From positions 248,001 to 312,000 of the forward strand of contig NZ_CAADFC020000004.1 in the NCBI RefSeq assembly GCF_900696085.1: a DNA stretch of 64,000 bases. The letters are read 5' to 3'. Made by a program: the position numbers and the translations under genes. The notes below the pieces were generated by a model. The model ran no database searches. It worked only from the letters and a program-made list of their open reading frames with translations, and was not told the DNA's origin. The stretch is from Bradyrhizobium ivorense. Its GTDB lineage: Bacteria > Pseudomonadota > Alphaproteobacteria > Rhizobiales > Xanthobacteraceae. Of the stretch, positions 53,933 through 61,800 are shown in pieces (position 1 is the stretch's first letter; each line of letters starts with the position of its first letter).

Positions 53933-54175
53933 ATGTTCACCTACCAGACGACCGACCGGAAGGAGGCCAGGCGCCTCCGCATTGCCCAGTTCAACGCCAG
54001 GCCTGCCACCGTCCGCTCGGCCGGTGCGACCGTCACCGGACGCGTGCGCTCGATCGTCGAAAGCGAGAGCGGCGCGGCGTGGGTGGTCACCATCGTTCCG
54101 GATGCACCGAAGTCCGCCGCCCCGGCGATGCGGCGGGCGCCGCGGATGTGCCTCGCTGCGGAAGATTATCTCTAG
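53933..54175 (+). CDS. Small protein of unknown function (80 residues)
   Basis: An 80-residue, basic protein with no signal peptide or membrane span. I do not recognise it. The N-terminus is charged (D-R-K-E-A-R-R-L-R), then a stretch that could be a small beta sheet (A-T-V-T-G-R-V-R-S-I-V-E-S, A-W-V-V-T-I-V-P). GGGGGAG lies upstream of ATG 53933 at good spacing, and a composite motif lies 48 bases before the start, so it probably belongs to the motility regulon. It converges on the LuxR-type gene with only nine bases between the stops. Confidence 0.68.
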   Translation: MFTYQTTDRKEARRLRIAQFNARPATVRSAGATVTGRVRSIVESESGAAWVVTIVPDAPKSAAPAMRRAPRMCLAAEDYL

Positions 54176-54184
54176 AATCGCCGG

Positions 54185-54805
54185 TCAGGCCCGCTGCAGC
54201 AGCGCCTTGCGGACGAGGTCGGCGGTGTTGCGCGCGCCGAGCTTGCGCATCGCCTCGGCGCGATGGCTTTCGAAGGTGCGCGGGCTGATGTTCATGCGCA
54301 GCGCGCCCTGCTTGTTCGAATAGCCGTCGCTGATCAGGCTGAGCACTTCGCGCTCGCGCCTGGTGAGCGGCTTGCCGCCGGCTTCCGCCGCGAACATCAC
54401 GTGGGGCGGGCGGGAACGGGCCGGCCGCTCGTCGCGGAGCGGCCTGAGATCGGCGGCAGGAATCGCGTTCGGATAGAGATCGGAAATCTGCTTCAGCATC
54501 GCCGACACGCGTTCGGTCTGCTCGAGCGCGTTCTCGATGACCTGGCGCAGATAGACCCCGTTGCCCGGCGCCTGGGCGAACTGATGGCTGTGCTGCTTGA
54601 GCTCATTCATATAGAGCAGCAGCGCCGTCACCGGCCCATTGAGCTGGCGGACCACCGTGGCTCCGGTCTCTTCGATCGGCGGCAGTCGTGGGGCGGTCGG
54701 CGGAGCCGCCGGCTGGTGGGTCTCGAGCGGCTGCGTCTCGAACGGCGCATCGCCGTCCATCCATGCCGGAAGGCGGGCCTCGGCTCGATTGTCATGTTGC
54801 GTCAT
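54185..54805 (-). CDS. LuxR-type regulator with a degenerate kinase-dimerisation-like domain
   Basis: A 206-residue protein without a receiver domain. The C-terminal helix-turn-helix (L-T-R-R-E-R-E-V-L-S-L-I-S-D-G-Y-S-N-K, I-S-P-R-T-F-E-S-H-R) is close to that of the FixJ-type protein at 43722. The middle (about 50-110) reads R-Q-L-N-G-P-V-T-A-L-L-L-Y and ends in a helix like E-Q-T-E-R-V. This resembles the HisKA hairpin H-E-L-N-Q-P-L-x-A of FixL-type kinases with the phosphoacceptor His replaced by Arg (or absent). The N-terminal 45 residues are Pro-rich. Composite site 5 lies 32 bases upstream. Confidence 0.85.
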   Translation of the reverse strand: MTQHDNRAEARLPAWMDGDAPFETQPLETHQPAAPPTAPRLPPIEETGATVVRQLNGPVTALLLYMNELKQHSHQFAQAPGNGVYLRQVIENALEQTERVSAMLKQISDLYPNAIPAADLRPLRDERPARSRPPHVMFAAEAGGKPLTRREREVLSLISDGYSNKQGALRMNISPRTFESHRAEAMRKLGARNTADLVRKALLQRA

Positions 54806-54837
54806 AAGTATGGTTTACCGAAGGTGAACTATGGCCG

Positions 54838-54866
54838 AGTTAATGCCGGACCCCGTAGAAATACGG
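54838..54866 (-). promoter_or_regulatory. Composite palindromic motif (site 5), upstream of the LuxR-type gene
   Basis: Read on the minus strand: CCGTATTTCTACGG, nine bases, TTAACT. The palindrome extends to CCCGTA/TACGGG. It ends 32 bases before the start codon of the LuxR-type gene. Confidence 0.62.
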
Positions 54867-54957
54867 GTGACGCAACTGTGACCTAGGGCCCCGGTGGTCA
54901 AACAGACGCAGATTGCCGCTGATTTGGCAATGAATCTCGCGTAGCCGAGTCGGATTA

Positions 54958-54971
54958 CAGTATTCTTACGG
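54958..54971 (+). promoter_or_regulatory. Partial match to the palindromic motif
   Basis: CAGTATTCTTACGG matches 11 of 14 positions. A TTAAT follows, but 13 rather than nine bases away. It may be a decayed or low-affinity site 91 bases from site 5. Confidence 0.25.
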
Positions 54972-55376
54972 GACGATGGCTGCCTTAATCCCGGTAGTTC
55001 CACGCGGACCGCGTTTACCTTCCCGAGGCCACAACGGCCGGAAACGGGACATGATTCGCAAGCCCCGGCGGCTCCGTCGGCAGGGGCCGGCGACGGGAGC
55101 GCGCTCCGCCGTCACTGCAGCTGGAGAAACTTCTGCAGGAACCGGCCGGTCAAAACGACTCTGAACCACCAATGCACCTTCCGCCGGGTCGACATCGCTC
55201 ATGCCCTCGGGTGTTGGGATGGGCATCTGCTTACCGCACCCGGCACCGCATGCCTGTGAAGCAGTTCACATGGCTGCCAAAACCCCGTCTCAGCCAGATG
55301 TCAATTTACAGCGACGGCGGGCGCCGCGATGATCGCGGCCCCGGATGGCCTGCAGGACCCCAACAAGGAGGCGGCG

Positions 55377-55799
55377 ATGGCGCACGGACGAAACCGATCC
55401 TGGATGACGATTGCGGCGCTAGCCGCTGCCCTGATGTTCGCAGGCAGCGCGCAGACGCAGCCCACATCGACCACCGACGCCGCGCCGACGCCCGACAATG
55501 CGGTCATGCTCACGATCTTTTTCAAGCATGACCAGTCGCGGCCGTTGAGCGAGCTCAATGCCCAGCTCGAACGGCAGGGTTTTTACAAGGCGTTTCCGCC
55601 TGACGGCGTCGACGTCGTTAGCTGGTATGTAATGATGGGCGTTGGCCAGGTGGTGACGTTGCGGCTGCCGGCATCGCGGCTGCGCGAGGTCAACCGCATC
55701 GTCGAGAACAGCGCCTGGGGCGCCTATCGCACCGAGTTCTATCCAACCTACGATTACAAGGCGATCGGGATTGCCAATCACGACAAGGCGAAGCAATAG
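55377..55799 (+). CDS. Secreted protein of unknown function (140 residues)
   Basis: A 140-residue exported protein. Residues 1-28 form a signal peptide (N-R-S-W-M-T-I then an Ala-rich core, G-S-A-Q). The mature part has L-T-I-F-F-K-H-D-Q-S, a Y-x-x-F-P-P segment and ends near Y-D-Y-K-A-I-G. I do not recognise the family. The perfect AAGGAGG five bases before ATG 55377 settles the start; an in-frame ATG at 55329 lacks one. It stands alone. Confidence 0.78.
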   Translation: MAHGRNRSWMTIAALAAALMFAGSAQTQPTSTTDAAPTPDNAVMLTIFFKHDQSRPLSELNAQLERQGFYKAFPPDGVDVVSWYVMMGVGQVVTLRLPASRLREVNRIVENSAWGAYRTEFYPTYDYKAIGIANHDKAKQ

Positions 55800-55890
55800 C
55801 CTGATGTGTCGGGGACTGAATTAGCTCGCACGCCAAACTCGCCGGTTTTGGTTCGATCAGAACCGGCTCACGGTTGAGCGGGACCCTGGG

Positions 55891-56073
55891 CTACGCGTGG
55901 GCCCGCGAGCGCTGGCTCAGCCGCTGCGCGAGAATCCGCAAATCCTGCTTGCGCCCGCTGCAAAGCAGGCGGCTGAATTCGTCGGGATCGATCGAGAGCG
56001 GCGGAAAATCGGCAGGCTTGCGCGCGCCGCGGCGTAGCCAGGTCAGTTGGAAGAGACGCTTGAGCATCTTCAT
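55891..56073 (-). CDS. Possible small basic protein (60 residues)
   Basis: A 60-residue frame, M-K-M-L-K-R-L-F-Q-L-T-W-L then a basic middle and a helix-like R-K-Q-D-L-R-I-L-A-Q-R-L. It is Arg/Lys-rich and could be a DNA- or RNA-binding peptide. No clear ribosome site. It lies 95 bases beyond the NagZ-like gene on the same strand. Confidence 0.4.
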   Translation of the reverse strand: MKMLKRLFQLTWLRRGARKPADFPPLSIDPDEFSRLLCSGRKQDLRILAQRLSQRSRAHA

Positions 56074-56168
56074 GTTGATGAGCCCCGATGAGCGTCTTTG
56101 TTAAATCGCGGTAAGGTGGATTGGTTCCCGGCCGTTGCGTGGCCTCGCGCTGAATTCGTTCGGCGCCG

Positions 56169-57176
56169 TCAGGCGAGCAGCGCCTTGCGCTTTCGCACCC
56201 GCGCAACGGAGTGCCGCACCGCGACCTGGTCGAGCGAGCCATCCTGCACCGCACCCGCGATCGCTTCCGCGATGCCGGCCATCTCCTGCTCCTGGTCGAA
56301 CAGATTGTTGCCGATGCAAAGCATGTCTATGCCGGCGCCGATCGCCTTGAGGCTGGCGGCGCGGGTGCCGAGCGCCTTCTGCAGCCCCTGCATCTGCATG
56401 TCGTCGGTGATCAGCAGCGTTTCCGGCAGGCGACGACGCAGACGGCCGATGGCATTCGATGACATCGTCATCGGATGCTGCGCGTCCCAGGCACGGACGA
56501 TGGCGTGGCTGACCAGCACCGCATCGCCAAAAATCTGCGGTGCCAGCGCGTAGAACAATTCCTCTTGCTCCGGCCGCAGCGCATCGGAAATATCCATGAA
56601 CTCCAAATGCGAATCGACGTCGGCGCCGCCGATGCCCGGAAAATGCTTCAGGCAGAGACCGACGCCTGCCTGCCGCGCTGCGGCGTCGACCAGCCGCGCA
56701 TTGGCCTCGACCTCGCCGATATCGGCCGAATAGGACCGCTTGATCCGGCCGATATTGGGATTGTCGGGATTGTAATCGACGTCGATGGCAGGCGCGAAAT
56801 TGTAGCGGATGCCGAGCCGGCGCAATTCGCCATAGCTGGCGGCCAGGATGGCCTGCTTCTCATCCGTTGGCAGCCGATTGAAATCCCGGGCGCTCGGCAG
56901 CGGTTGAAAGCCGAGGCTGTCCTTGAGGCGGCGCACCAGGCCGCCCTCCTGGTCGATGAACACCAGCGGGTTCGACGGCAGCGCCGCGATCTCGGCGCAG
57001 AGCGACTGCACCTGCGCCGGCGAGGCGATATTGTTGTCGTATTGCCGGGTCTGGCAGGAATAGTCGAACAGAATGACCCCGCCGAGCCCGAACCGCGCGG
57101 CAAAATCCCTCAGCCACGGCGGAATGACCTTGCCGTAGAAGCCGAGGATGAAGAGTTCGCCGACCGACATGGGCAT
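56169..57176 (-). CDS. Glycoside hydrolase family 3 protein, NagZ-like
   Basis: A 335-residue single-domain GH3 enzyme, the size of NagZ. Motifs are D-Q-E-G-G-L-V-R-R-L, K-H-F-P-G-I-G-G-A-D-V-D-S-H (the NagZ loop has H and D for acid/base work) and the nucleophile region I-T-D-D-M-Q-M-Q-G-L. NagZ removes N-acetylglucosamine from cell-wall muropeptides in the cytoplasm during recycling, and its product can affect beta-lactamase induction. No signal peptide. The gene is divergent from acetoacetyl-CoA synthetase. Other GH3 glucosidase activities cannot be ruled out. Confidence 0.87.
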   Translation of the reverse strand: MPMSVGELFILGFYGKVIPPWLRDFAARFGLGGVILFDYSCQTRQYDNNIASPAQVQSLCAEIAALPSNPLVFIDQEGGLVRRLKDSLGFQPLPSARDFNRLPTDEKQAILAASYGELRRLGIRYNFAPAIDVDYNPDNPNIGRIKRSYSADIGEVEANARLVDAAARQAGVGLCLKHFPGIGGADVDSHLEFMDISDALRPEQEELFYALAPQIFGDAVLVSHAIVRAWDAQHPMTMSSNAIGRLRRRLPETLLITDDMQMQGLQKALGTRAASLKAIGAGIDMLCIGNNLFDQEQEMAGIAEAIAGAVQDGSLDQVAVRHSVARVRKRKALLA

Positions 57177-57371
57177 TTGCTTTGGTCCTGCGTGCAGAAT
57201 CAGCTGCGGCCTCCTGCAGACGGCTTAGCACGCGGAAAGGGCGGTAAGAATATGCTGGTGCCGATGGCGGCGGGACGGCGTTCCCCGCGCTCGCACGCCT
57301 GTGTTAAGAGATCACGCAAGCGGCCGCCGCGAAGACAACGACGACAACAACGAGACGATCCGGAAACGACC

Positions 57372-59417
57372 ATGACCGCACCTCACGTTCCGCAAATGGC
57401 CCTCTACCGGCAATGGCTGAAGCAGACGCGCGGCCTCGAGTTTGCGGATTTCGAGGCGATGCGGCGCTGGTCGGTCACCGACATCGACGGCTTCTGGCAG
57501 AGCATCTGGGATTATTTTGATCTGCGCTCGCCGACGCCGCACAGCGCCGTGCTGGCCGAGCGCAAGATGCCGGGCGCGGTGTGGTTTCCCGGCGCCCAGG
57601 TGAACTATGTGCGGCAGGTGTTCCGCCATGTCGAGCCGGCGCATGCCGCCGGCCTGCCGGCCCTGATCGCGAGCGGCGAGGACGGCAAGCTGTCGGAGAC
57701 CGGCTGGCCGGAGCTGCGGCGCCAGGTCGCCGCGCTCGCGCTGCATCTGAAGGCCAACGGCGTACGCTCCGGCGATCGCGTCGCGGCCTATCTGCCGAAC
57801 ATCCCGGAGACGATCATCGCGTTCCTGGCGACCGCGAGCCTCGGCGCGATCTGGAGCGTCTGCGCGCCCGATATGGCGGCGCCGGCGGTGATCGACCGCT
57901 TCAAGCAGATCGAGCCAAAGGTGCTGATCGCCTGCGACGCCGTGACCTATGCCGGCCGCCGGCATGACCGGCAGGGCGTGATTAGGGAACTGCGAGCCGC
58001 ATTGCCGACCGTGCAGCACGTCATCCTGCACAGCGAGAACGCAGGCGCCGGGACGCTGCTGTCGTCGATCCTCGCGGGCAGCAGCGCCGAGATCGACGCA
58101 TTCGAGCCGGAATGGCTGCCGTTCGATCATCCGCTGTGGATCGTCTATTCCTCGGGCACCACGGGACTTCCGAAGCCGATCCTGCACAGCCATGGCGGGA
58201 TCATGATCGTGACGCTGCCGCTCGGCGCGCTGCACAATGACGTCGGCTGCAGCTACCATGCGAATTCGTTCGGCGAACGCTTCCACTGGTACTCGTCGAC
58301 CGGCTGGATCATGTGGAATTGTCAGGTCAACGGCCTGCTCAACGGCACCACCTGCTTGATCTTCGACGGCAGCCCCGGCGGCTCCAAGGACAAGCCGGAC
58401 TGGACCACGCTGTGGCGCTTCGTCGCCGACGCCAAGGCGACCTTCTTCGGTGCCGGCGCGGCGTTCTTCGCCAACTGCACCAAGGCGGAGATCGACGTCG
58501 CGGCGATCGGCGATCTCGCGGCGCTGCGCGCGCTGGGCTCGACCGGCTCGCCGCTCAGCGCCGATACGCAGAGCTGGTTCAACGACCGCTTCGCCGCGCT
58601 CGCGAATCAGAACGGCAGCGCGGCGCAGGCCGAGATGTGGTGGGCGAATATTTCCGGCGGTACCGATTTCGCCGGCGCCTTCATCGGCGGCAATCGCGAG
58701 CTGCCGCAGACGCCGGGCACCATGCAGTGCCGCCTGCTCGGCTGCGCGGTGGAGGCCTTCGACGAGCAGGGCCGCGCCGTGACCAATGAGGTCGGCGAGC
58801 TGGTCTGCACCGAGCCGCTGCCCTCGATGCCGCTGCGGTTCTGGAACGATCCGGGCGACGCGCGCTATCGCGGCAGCTATTTCGAGACCTATCCGGACAA
58901 CTTTGACGGCTCCGGCCGCGGCCCGGTGTGGCGGCATGGCGACTGGCTCAAGATCGAGCCCGACGGCGCCTGCGTGATCTACGGCCGCAGCGACGCCACC
59001 ATCAACCGCCACGGCCTGCGCATGGGCACGAGCGAGCTGTATTCGGCGATCGAGGCGCTGCCCGAGGTGCTGGACTCGCTGGTCGTCGACCTCGAATATC
59101 TCGGCCGCGACAGCTACATGCCGCTGTTCGTGGTACTGCGCGAGGGCGTTGCGCTCGACGCCGCGATGAAGGCGAAGATCAACAAGGCGGTGGAGGCCGG
59201 CCTGTCGCGCCGCTTCCTGCCCAACGATATCTTTGCCGTCGCGGAAGTTCCACGCACGCTGTCGGGCAAGAAGCAGGAGCTGCCGATCAAGAAGCTGCTG
59301 CTCGGCCATCCCTTGGAAAAGGTCATCAACCGCGATGCGATGGCCAATCCCGGATGCCTTGACTGGTATCTCGATTTTGCCAAGAGCTATCTGAGCAAGC
59401 AGGCCGGCGCGGCCTAA
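57372..59417 (+). CDS. Acetoacetyl-CoA synthetase (acetoacetate-CoA ligase)
   Basis: A 681-residue member of the acyl-adenylate superfamily. The family-specific N-terminus is present: F-W-Q-S-I-W-D-Y-F and M-P-G-A-V-W-F-P-G-A-Q-V-N-Y. The AMP-binding P-loop Y-S-S-G-T-T-G-L-P-K-P is at 259-269, and the C-terminal G-R-S-D-A-T-I-N-R-H-G-L-R-M-G and catalytic lysine motif L-S-G-K-K follow. It activates acetoacetate to acetoacetyl-CoA with ATP, feeding ketone-body use or polyhydroxybutyrate turnover. ATG 57372 matches the family start. The PLP gene follows after 47 bases. Confidence 0.93.
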   Translation: MTAPHVPQMALYRQWLKQTRGLEFADFEAMRRWSVTDIDGFWQSIWDYFDLRSPTPHSAVLAERKMPGAVWFPGAQVNYVRQVFRHVEPAHAAGLPALIASGEDGKLSETGWPELRRQVAALALHLKANGVRSGDRVAAYLPNIPETIIAFLATASLGAIWSVCAPDMAAPAVIDRFKQIEPKVLIACDAVTYAGRRHDRQGVIRELRAALPTVQHVILHSENAGAGTLLSSILAGSSAEIDAFEPEWLPFDHPLWIVYSSGTTGLPKPILHSHGGIMIVTLPLGALHNDVGCSYHANSFGERFHWYSSTGWIMWNCQVNGLLNGTTCLIFDGSPGGSKDKPDWTTLWRFVADAKATFFGAGAAFFANCTKAEIDVAAIGDLAALRALGSTGSPLSADTQSWFNDRFAALANQNGSAAQAEMWWANISGGTDFAGAFIGGNRELPQTPGTMQCRLLGCAVEAFDEQGRAVTNEVGELVCTEPLPSMPLRFWNDPGDARYRGSYFETYPDNFDGSGRGPVWRHGDWLKIEPDGACVIYGRSDATINRHGLRMGTSELYSAIEALPEVLDSLVVDLEYLGRDSYMPLFVVLREGVALDAAMKAKINKAVEAGLSRRFLPNDIFAVAEVPRTLSGKKQELPIKKLLLGHPLEKVINRDAMANPGCLDWYLDFAKSYLSKQAGAA

Positions 59418-59464
59418 CGCCTGCGCTGCGTTCGCTGCAACTTCGCGTTTGGGATTTGAACATT

Positions 59465-60598
59465 ATGCCGTCACCGAGCTACATCGACCCGCTCAACGGA
59501 AAGCTCTACCCGCTGGACGTTCCGCGCTGGTGCTCCGACGAGGGCAAGCCGTTGCTGGTGACTGAGCTCGCCGGCATCTCCCGCGACGAGATCGATCGCA
59601 GCACGCGCTCGCTGTGGCGCTACCGCGCCGCGCTGCCGGTTGAGATCAAGCAGCCGATCACCATGGGTGAAGGCTGCACGCCCCTGGTCGAGAAGGCGTG
59701 GGGCGATCTGCGGCCGCAGTTCAAGCTGGAATGGTTCAATCCGACCGCGAGCTTCAAGGATCGCGGCACCACGGTGATGCTGTCGTTGCTGCGCCAGCTC
59801 GGCGTCGACGCCGTGCTGGAGGACAGTTCGGGCAATGGCGGCGCGTCGGTGTCAGCCTATGGCGCGGCCGGCGGAATGCGGGTCAAGATTTTGGCGCCGG
59901 CCACGACGTCGCCGATGAAGGTCGCGCAGATGCATGCCTTCGGCGCCGAGGTGCAGCTGGTGGAAGGGCCGCGCGAGGAATCGGAAGCCGAAGCGATCCG
60001 CCAATCAAAGCAAATCTTCTACTCCAGCCACAATTGGCAGCCGTTCTTCCTGCAGGGCACCAAATCGCTGGCCTACGAAATCTGGGAGGACTGCGGCTTC
60101 ACCGCGCCCGACAACATCATCATGCCAGTCGGCGCCGGCAGCAGCCTGCTCGGCTGTTACATCGGCTTCAAGGAATTGCTCGCAGCCGGACAGATCACGC
60201 GGCTGCCGCGGCTGTTTGCGTCGCAGCCGCAAAACTGCTCGCCGGTCGATGCCAGCTTCACCGCCGGCGTCGACACGCCGGTGGCGCGCGAGGTTCACAA
60301 GACCATCGCCGAGGGCACCGCGATCAAGCATCCGCTGCGGCTGAAGCAGATGATCGCGGCGCTGCGCGAGAGCGGCGGCGGCACGGTGGCGATCCCCGAA
60401 GACGGCATCGTCGCGGCGCTGAAGCGGATGGCGCAGACCGGCCTGTTCGTCGAGCCGACCTCGGCCTCCGCCGCGGCCGCGCTCGACGTGCTCGCGCAGC
60501 GCGGCGCGATCCGGCCCGCGGAGCGCACCGTCGTCATCATCTCCGGCACGGGGATCAAAGCGGCGTCGCTGATCACCGAGCTACTGGGCGCCGGCTGA
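59465..60598 (+). CDS. PLP-dependent enzyme, threonine-synthase-like
   Basis: A 377-residue fold type II PLP enzyme. The N-terminal Y-P-L-D-V-P-R-W-C-S resembles a truncated threonine-synthase start, and T-M-G-E-G-C-T-P-L follows. The PLP lysine is K98 in N-P-T-A-S-F-K-D-R-G. A phosphate-binding G-A-G-S-S-L-L-G loop and a C-terminal I-I-S-G-T-G segment are in place. It may be a threonine synthase (O-phosphohomoserine to threonine) or a diverged paralogue such as a threonine dehydratase-like enzyme. ATG 59465 is chosen. It lies after the acetoacetyl-CoA synthetase gene and converges on another PLP gene. Confidence 0.87.
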   Translation: MPSPSYIDPLNGKLYPLDVPRWCSDEGKPLLVTELAGISRDEIDRSTRSLWRYRAALPVEIKQPITMGEGCTPLVEKAWGDLRPQFKLEWFNPTASFKDRGTTVMLSLLRQLGVDAVLEDSSGNGGASVSAYGAAGGMRVKILAPATTSPMKVAQMHAFGAEVQLVEGPREESEAEAIRQSKQIFYSSHNWQPFFLQGTKSLAYEIWEDCGFTAPDNIIMPVGAGSSLLGCYIGFKELLAAGQITRLPRLFASQPQNCSPVDASFTAGVDTPVAREVHKTIAEGTAIKHPLRLKQMIAALRESGGGTVAIPEDGIVAALKRMAQTGLFVEPTSASAAAALDVLAQRGAIRPAERTVVIISGTGIKAASLITELLGAG

Positions 60599-60609
60599 CG
60601 CGAATCGCG

Positions 60610-61758
60610 TCACGCGCGCGGGTTCGAGACGTCGGCGACATCAAGCGCAAGCGGCTGGGTGTTGCCAAGGAATGCGTTCAGCTCCGCCTCATAGGGAGCC
60701 GGATCAAGCCCGCGCGATGCCAGCCACGCCGGGTCGTAATAGGTCTGGCGGTAGCGTTCGCCGGAATCGCAGATCAGCGTCACCAGCGATCCGGTCGTTC
60801 CCGCGCCGCGCAGCTCCGATGCGAGGCGGCACAGCGCCAGGAAATTGGTGCCGGTCGAACCGCCGACCGGCCGGCGCAGCAGCCGCGACAGCACGTTCAT
60901 CGCCGCGATCGACGCCGCATCGGGGATCTTCATCATGCGATCGACCACGCCGGGCACGAACGAGGGCTCGCAGCGCGGCCGGCCGACGCCTTCGATCAGC
61001 GACGGCCGCTCGCAGACATGGGAGCGGTCCTGGGTGCGGAAACAGTTGAAGAAGGCGGAATGCTCGACGTCGGCGACGCACAGCCGGGTCGGAAACTGGC
61101 GATAGCGCAAATAGCGCCCGATGGTCGCCGAGGTGCCGCCGGTGCCCGCCCCCATCACGATCCATTCCGGCAGCGGACGCTGCTCGCCCTTGAGCTGGGT
61201 GAAGATCGATTCGGCGATGTTGTTGTTGCCGCGCCAGTCGGTGGCGCGCTCGGCGAAGGTGAACTGATCCATGTAGTGGCCGCCGAGACGCGCGGCCAGC
61301 GCGGCGGCCTCGGCATAGAGCGCGCGGCCGTCGCCAATCAGATGGCAGTTGCCGCCGTAATGCTCGATCGCCGCGATCTTCTCGGCCGACGTCGTCCGCG
61401 GCATCACCGCGTAGAACGGCACGCCGATCATCTGCGCGAAATACGCCTCCGAGACCGCCGTCGAACCGGACGACGCCTCGACCACCGCGGTGCCTTCGCG
61501 GATGTGGCCGTTGCACAGCGCGTAGAGAAACAGCGACCGCGCCAGGCGATGTTTCAGGCTGCCGGTCGGATGGGTCGATTCGTCCTTCAGATAGATGTCG
61601 ATGCCTGACAGCGCCGGCACGATCAGCCGCATCAGATGGGTGTCGGCGGTCCGGCACTGGTCCGCCTCGATTGCCGACACCGCGTCATCGACCCAGCCGC
61701 GCCGGTAGCTCGGCGCGGCCGGAGGCGCTTGGCGGAAGGGCATGTGATCGTTCGCCAT
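60610..61758 (-). CDS. PLP-dependent cysteine-synthase-family protein
   Basis: A 382-residue fold type II PLP enzyme. The PLP lysine is K69 in [11 protein letters not shown], followed by the Asn-loop-like [11 protein letters not shown] and the phosphate loop G-A-G-T-G-G-T-S. The C-terminal S-T-G-T-N-F segment matches cysteine synthase/cystathionine beta-synthase relatives. The motif S-L-K-H-R, in place of the usual S-x-K-D/C-R, marks a separate subgroup whose substrate I cannot name. ATG 61758 (M-A-N-D-H) is chosen. It converges on the preceding PLP gene with 11 bases between them. Confidence 0.86.
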   Translation of the reverse strand: MANDHMPFRQAPPAAPSYRRGWVDDAVSAIEADQCRTADTHLMRLIVPALSGIDIYLKDESTHPTGSLKHRLARSLFLYALCNGHIREGTAVVEASSGSTAVSEAYFAQMIGVPFYAVMPRTTSAEKIAAIEHYGGNCHLIGDGRALYAEAAALAARLGGHYMDQFTFAERATDWRGNNNIAESIFTQLKGEQRPLPEWIVMGAGTGGTSATIGRYLRYRQFPTRLCVADVEHSAFFNCFRTQDRSHVCERPSLIEGVGRPRCEPSFVPGVVDRMMKIPDAASIAAMNVLSRLLRRPVGGSTGTNFLALCRLASELRGAGTTGSLVTLICDSGERYRQTYYDPAWLASRGLDPAPYEAELNAFLGNTQPLALDVADVSNPRA

Positions 61759-61800
61759 GGCGTCATGTAACCACACTTCGCCGGTCGGGTGCCAGAGGGG

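Larger units (their letters stand above)
54806..55376. other. Intergenic region between the LuxR-type gene and a secreted-protein gene
   Basis: A 571-base divergent gap holding composite site 5 and a weaker partial match at 54958-54971. A perfect AAGGAGG at 55365-55371 serves the next gene. Frames at 54966-55202 (minus) and 54976-55164 (plus) overlap each other and are not convincing. Confidence 0.5.

Noticed and set aside
54966..55202. A 78-codon frame on the minus strand and a 62-codon frame on the plus strand at nearly the same place.
   Set aside because: They overlap each other, have Arg/Pro-rich compositions and no recognisable motif; the minus frame has a passable ribosome site, so a small gene cannot be excluded.
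56475..57371. Upstream extension of the acetoacetyl-CoA synthetase frame.
   Set aside because: It is antisense to the NagZ-like gene; the family N-terminus begins at ATG 57372.
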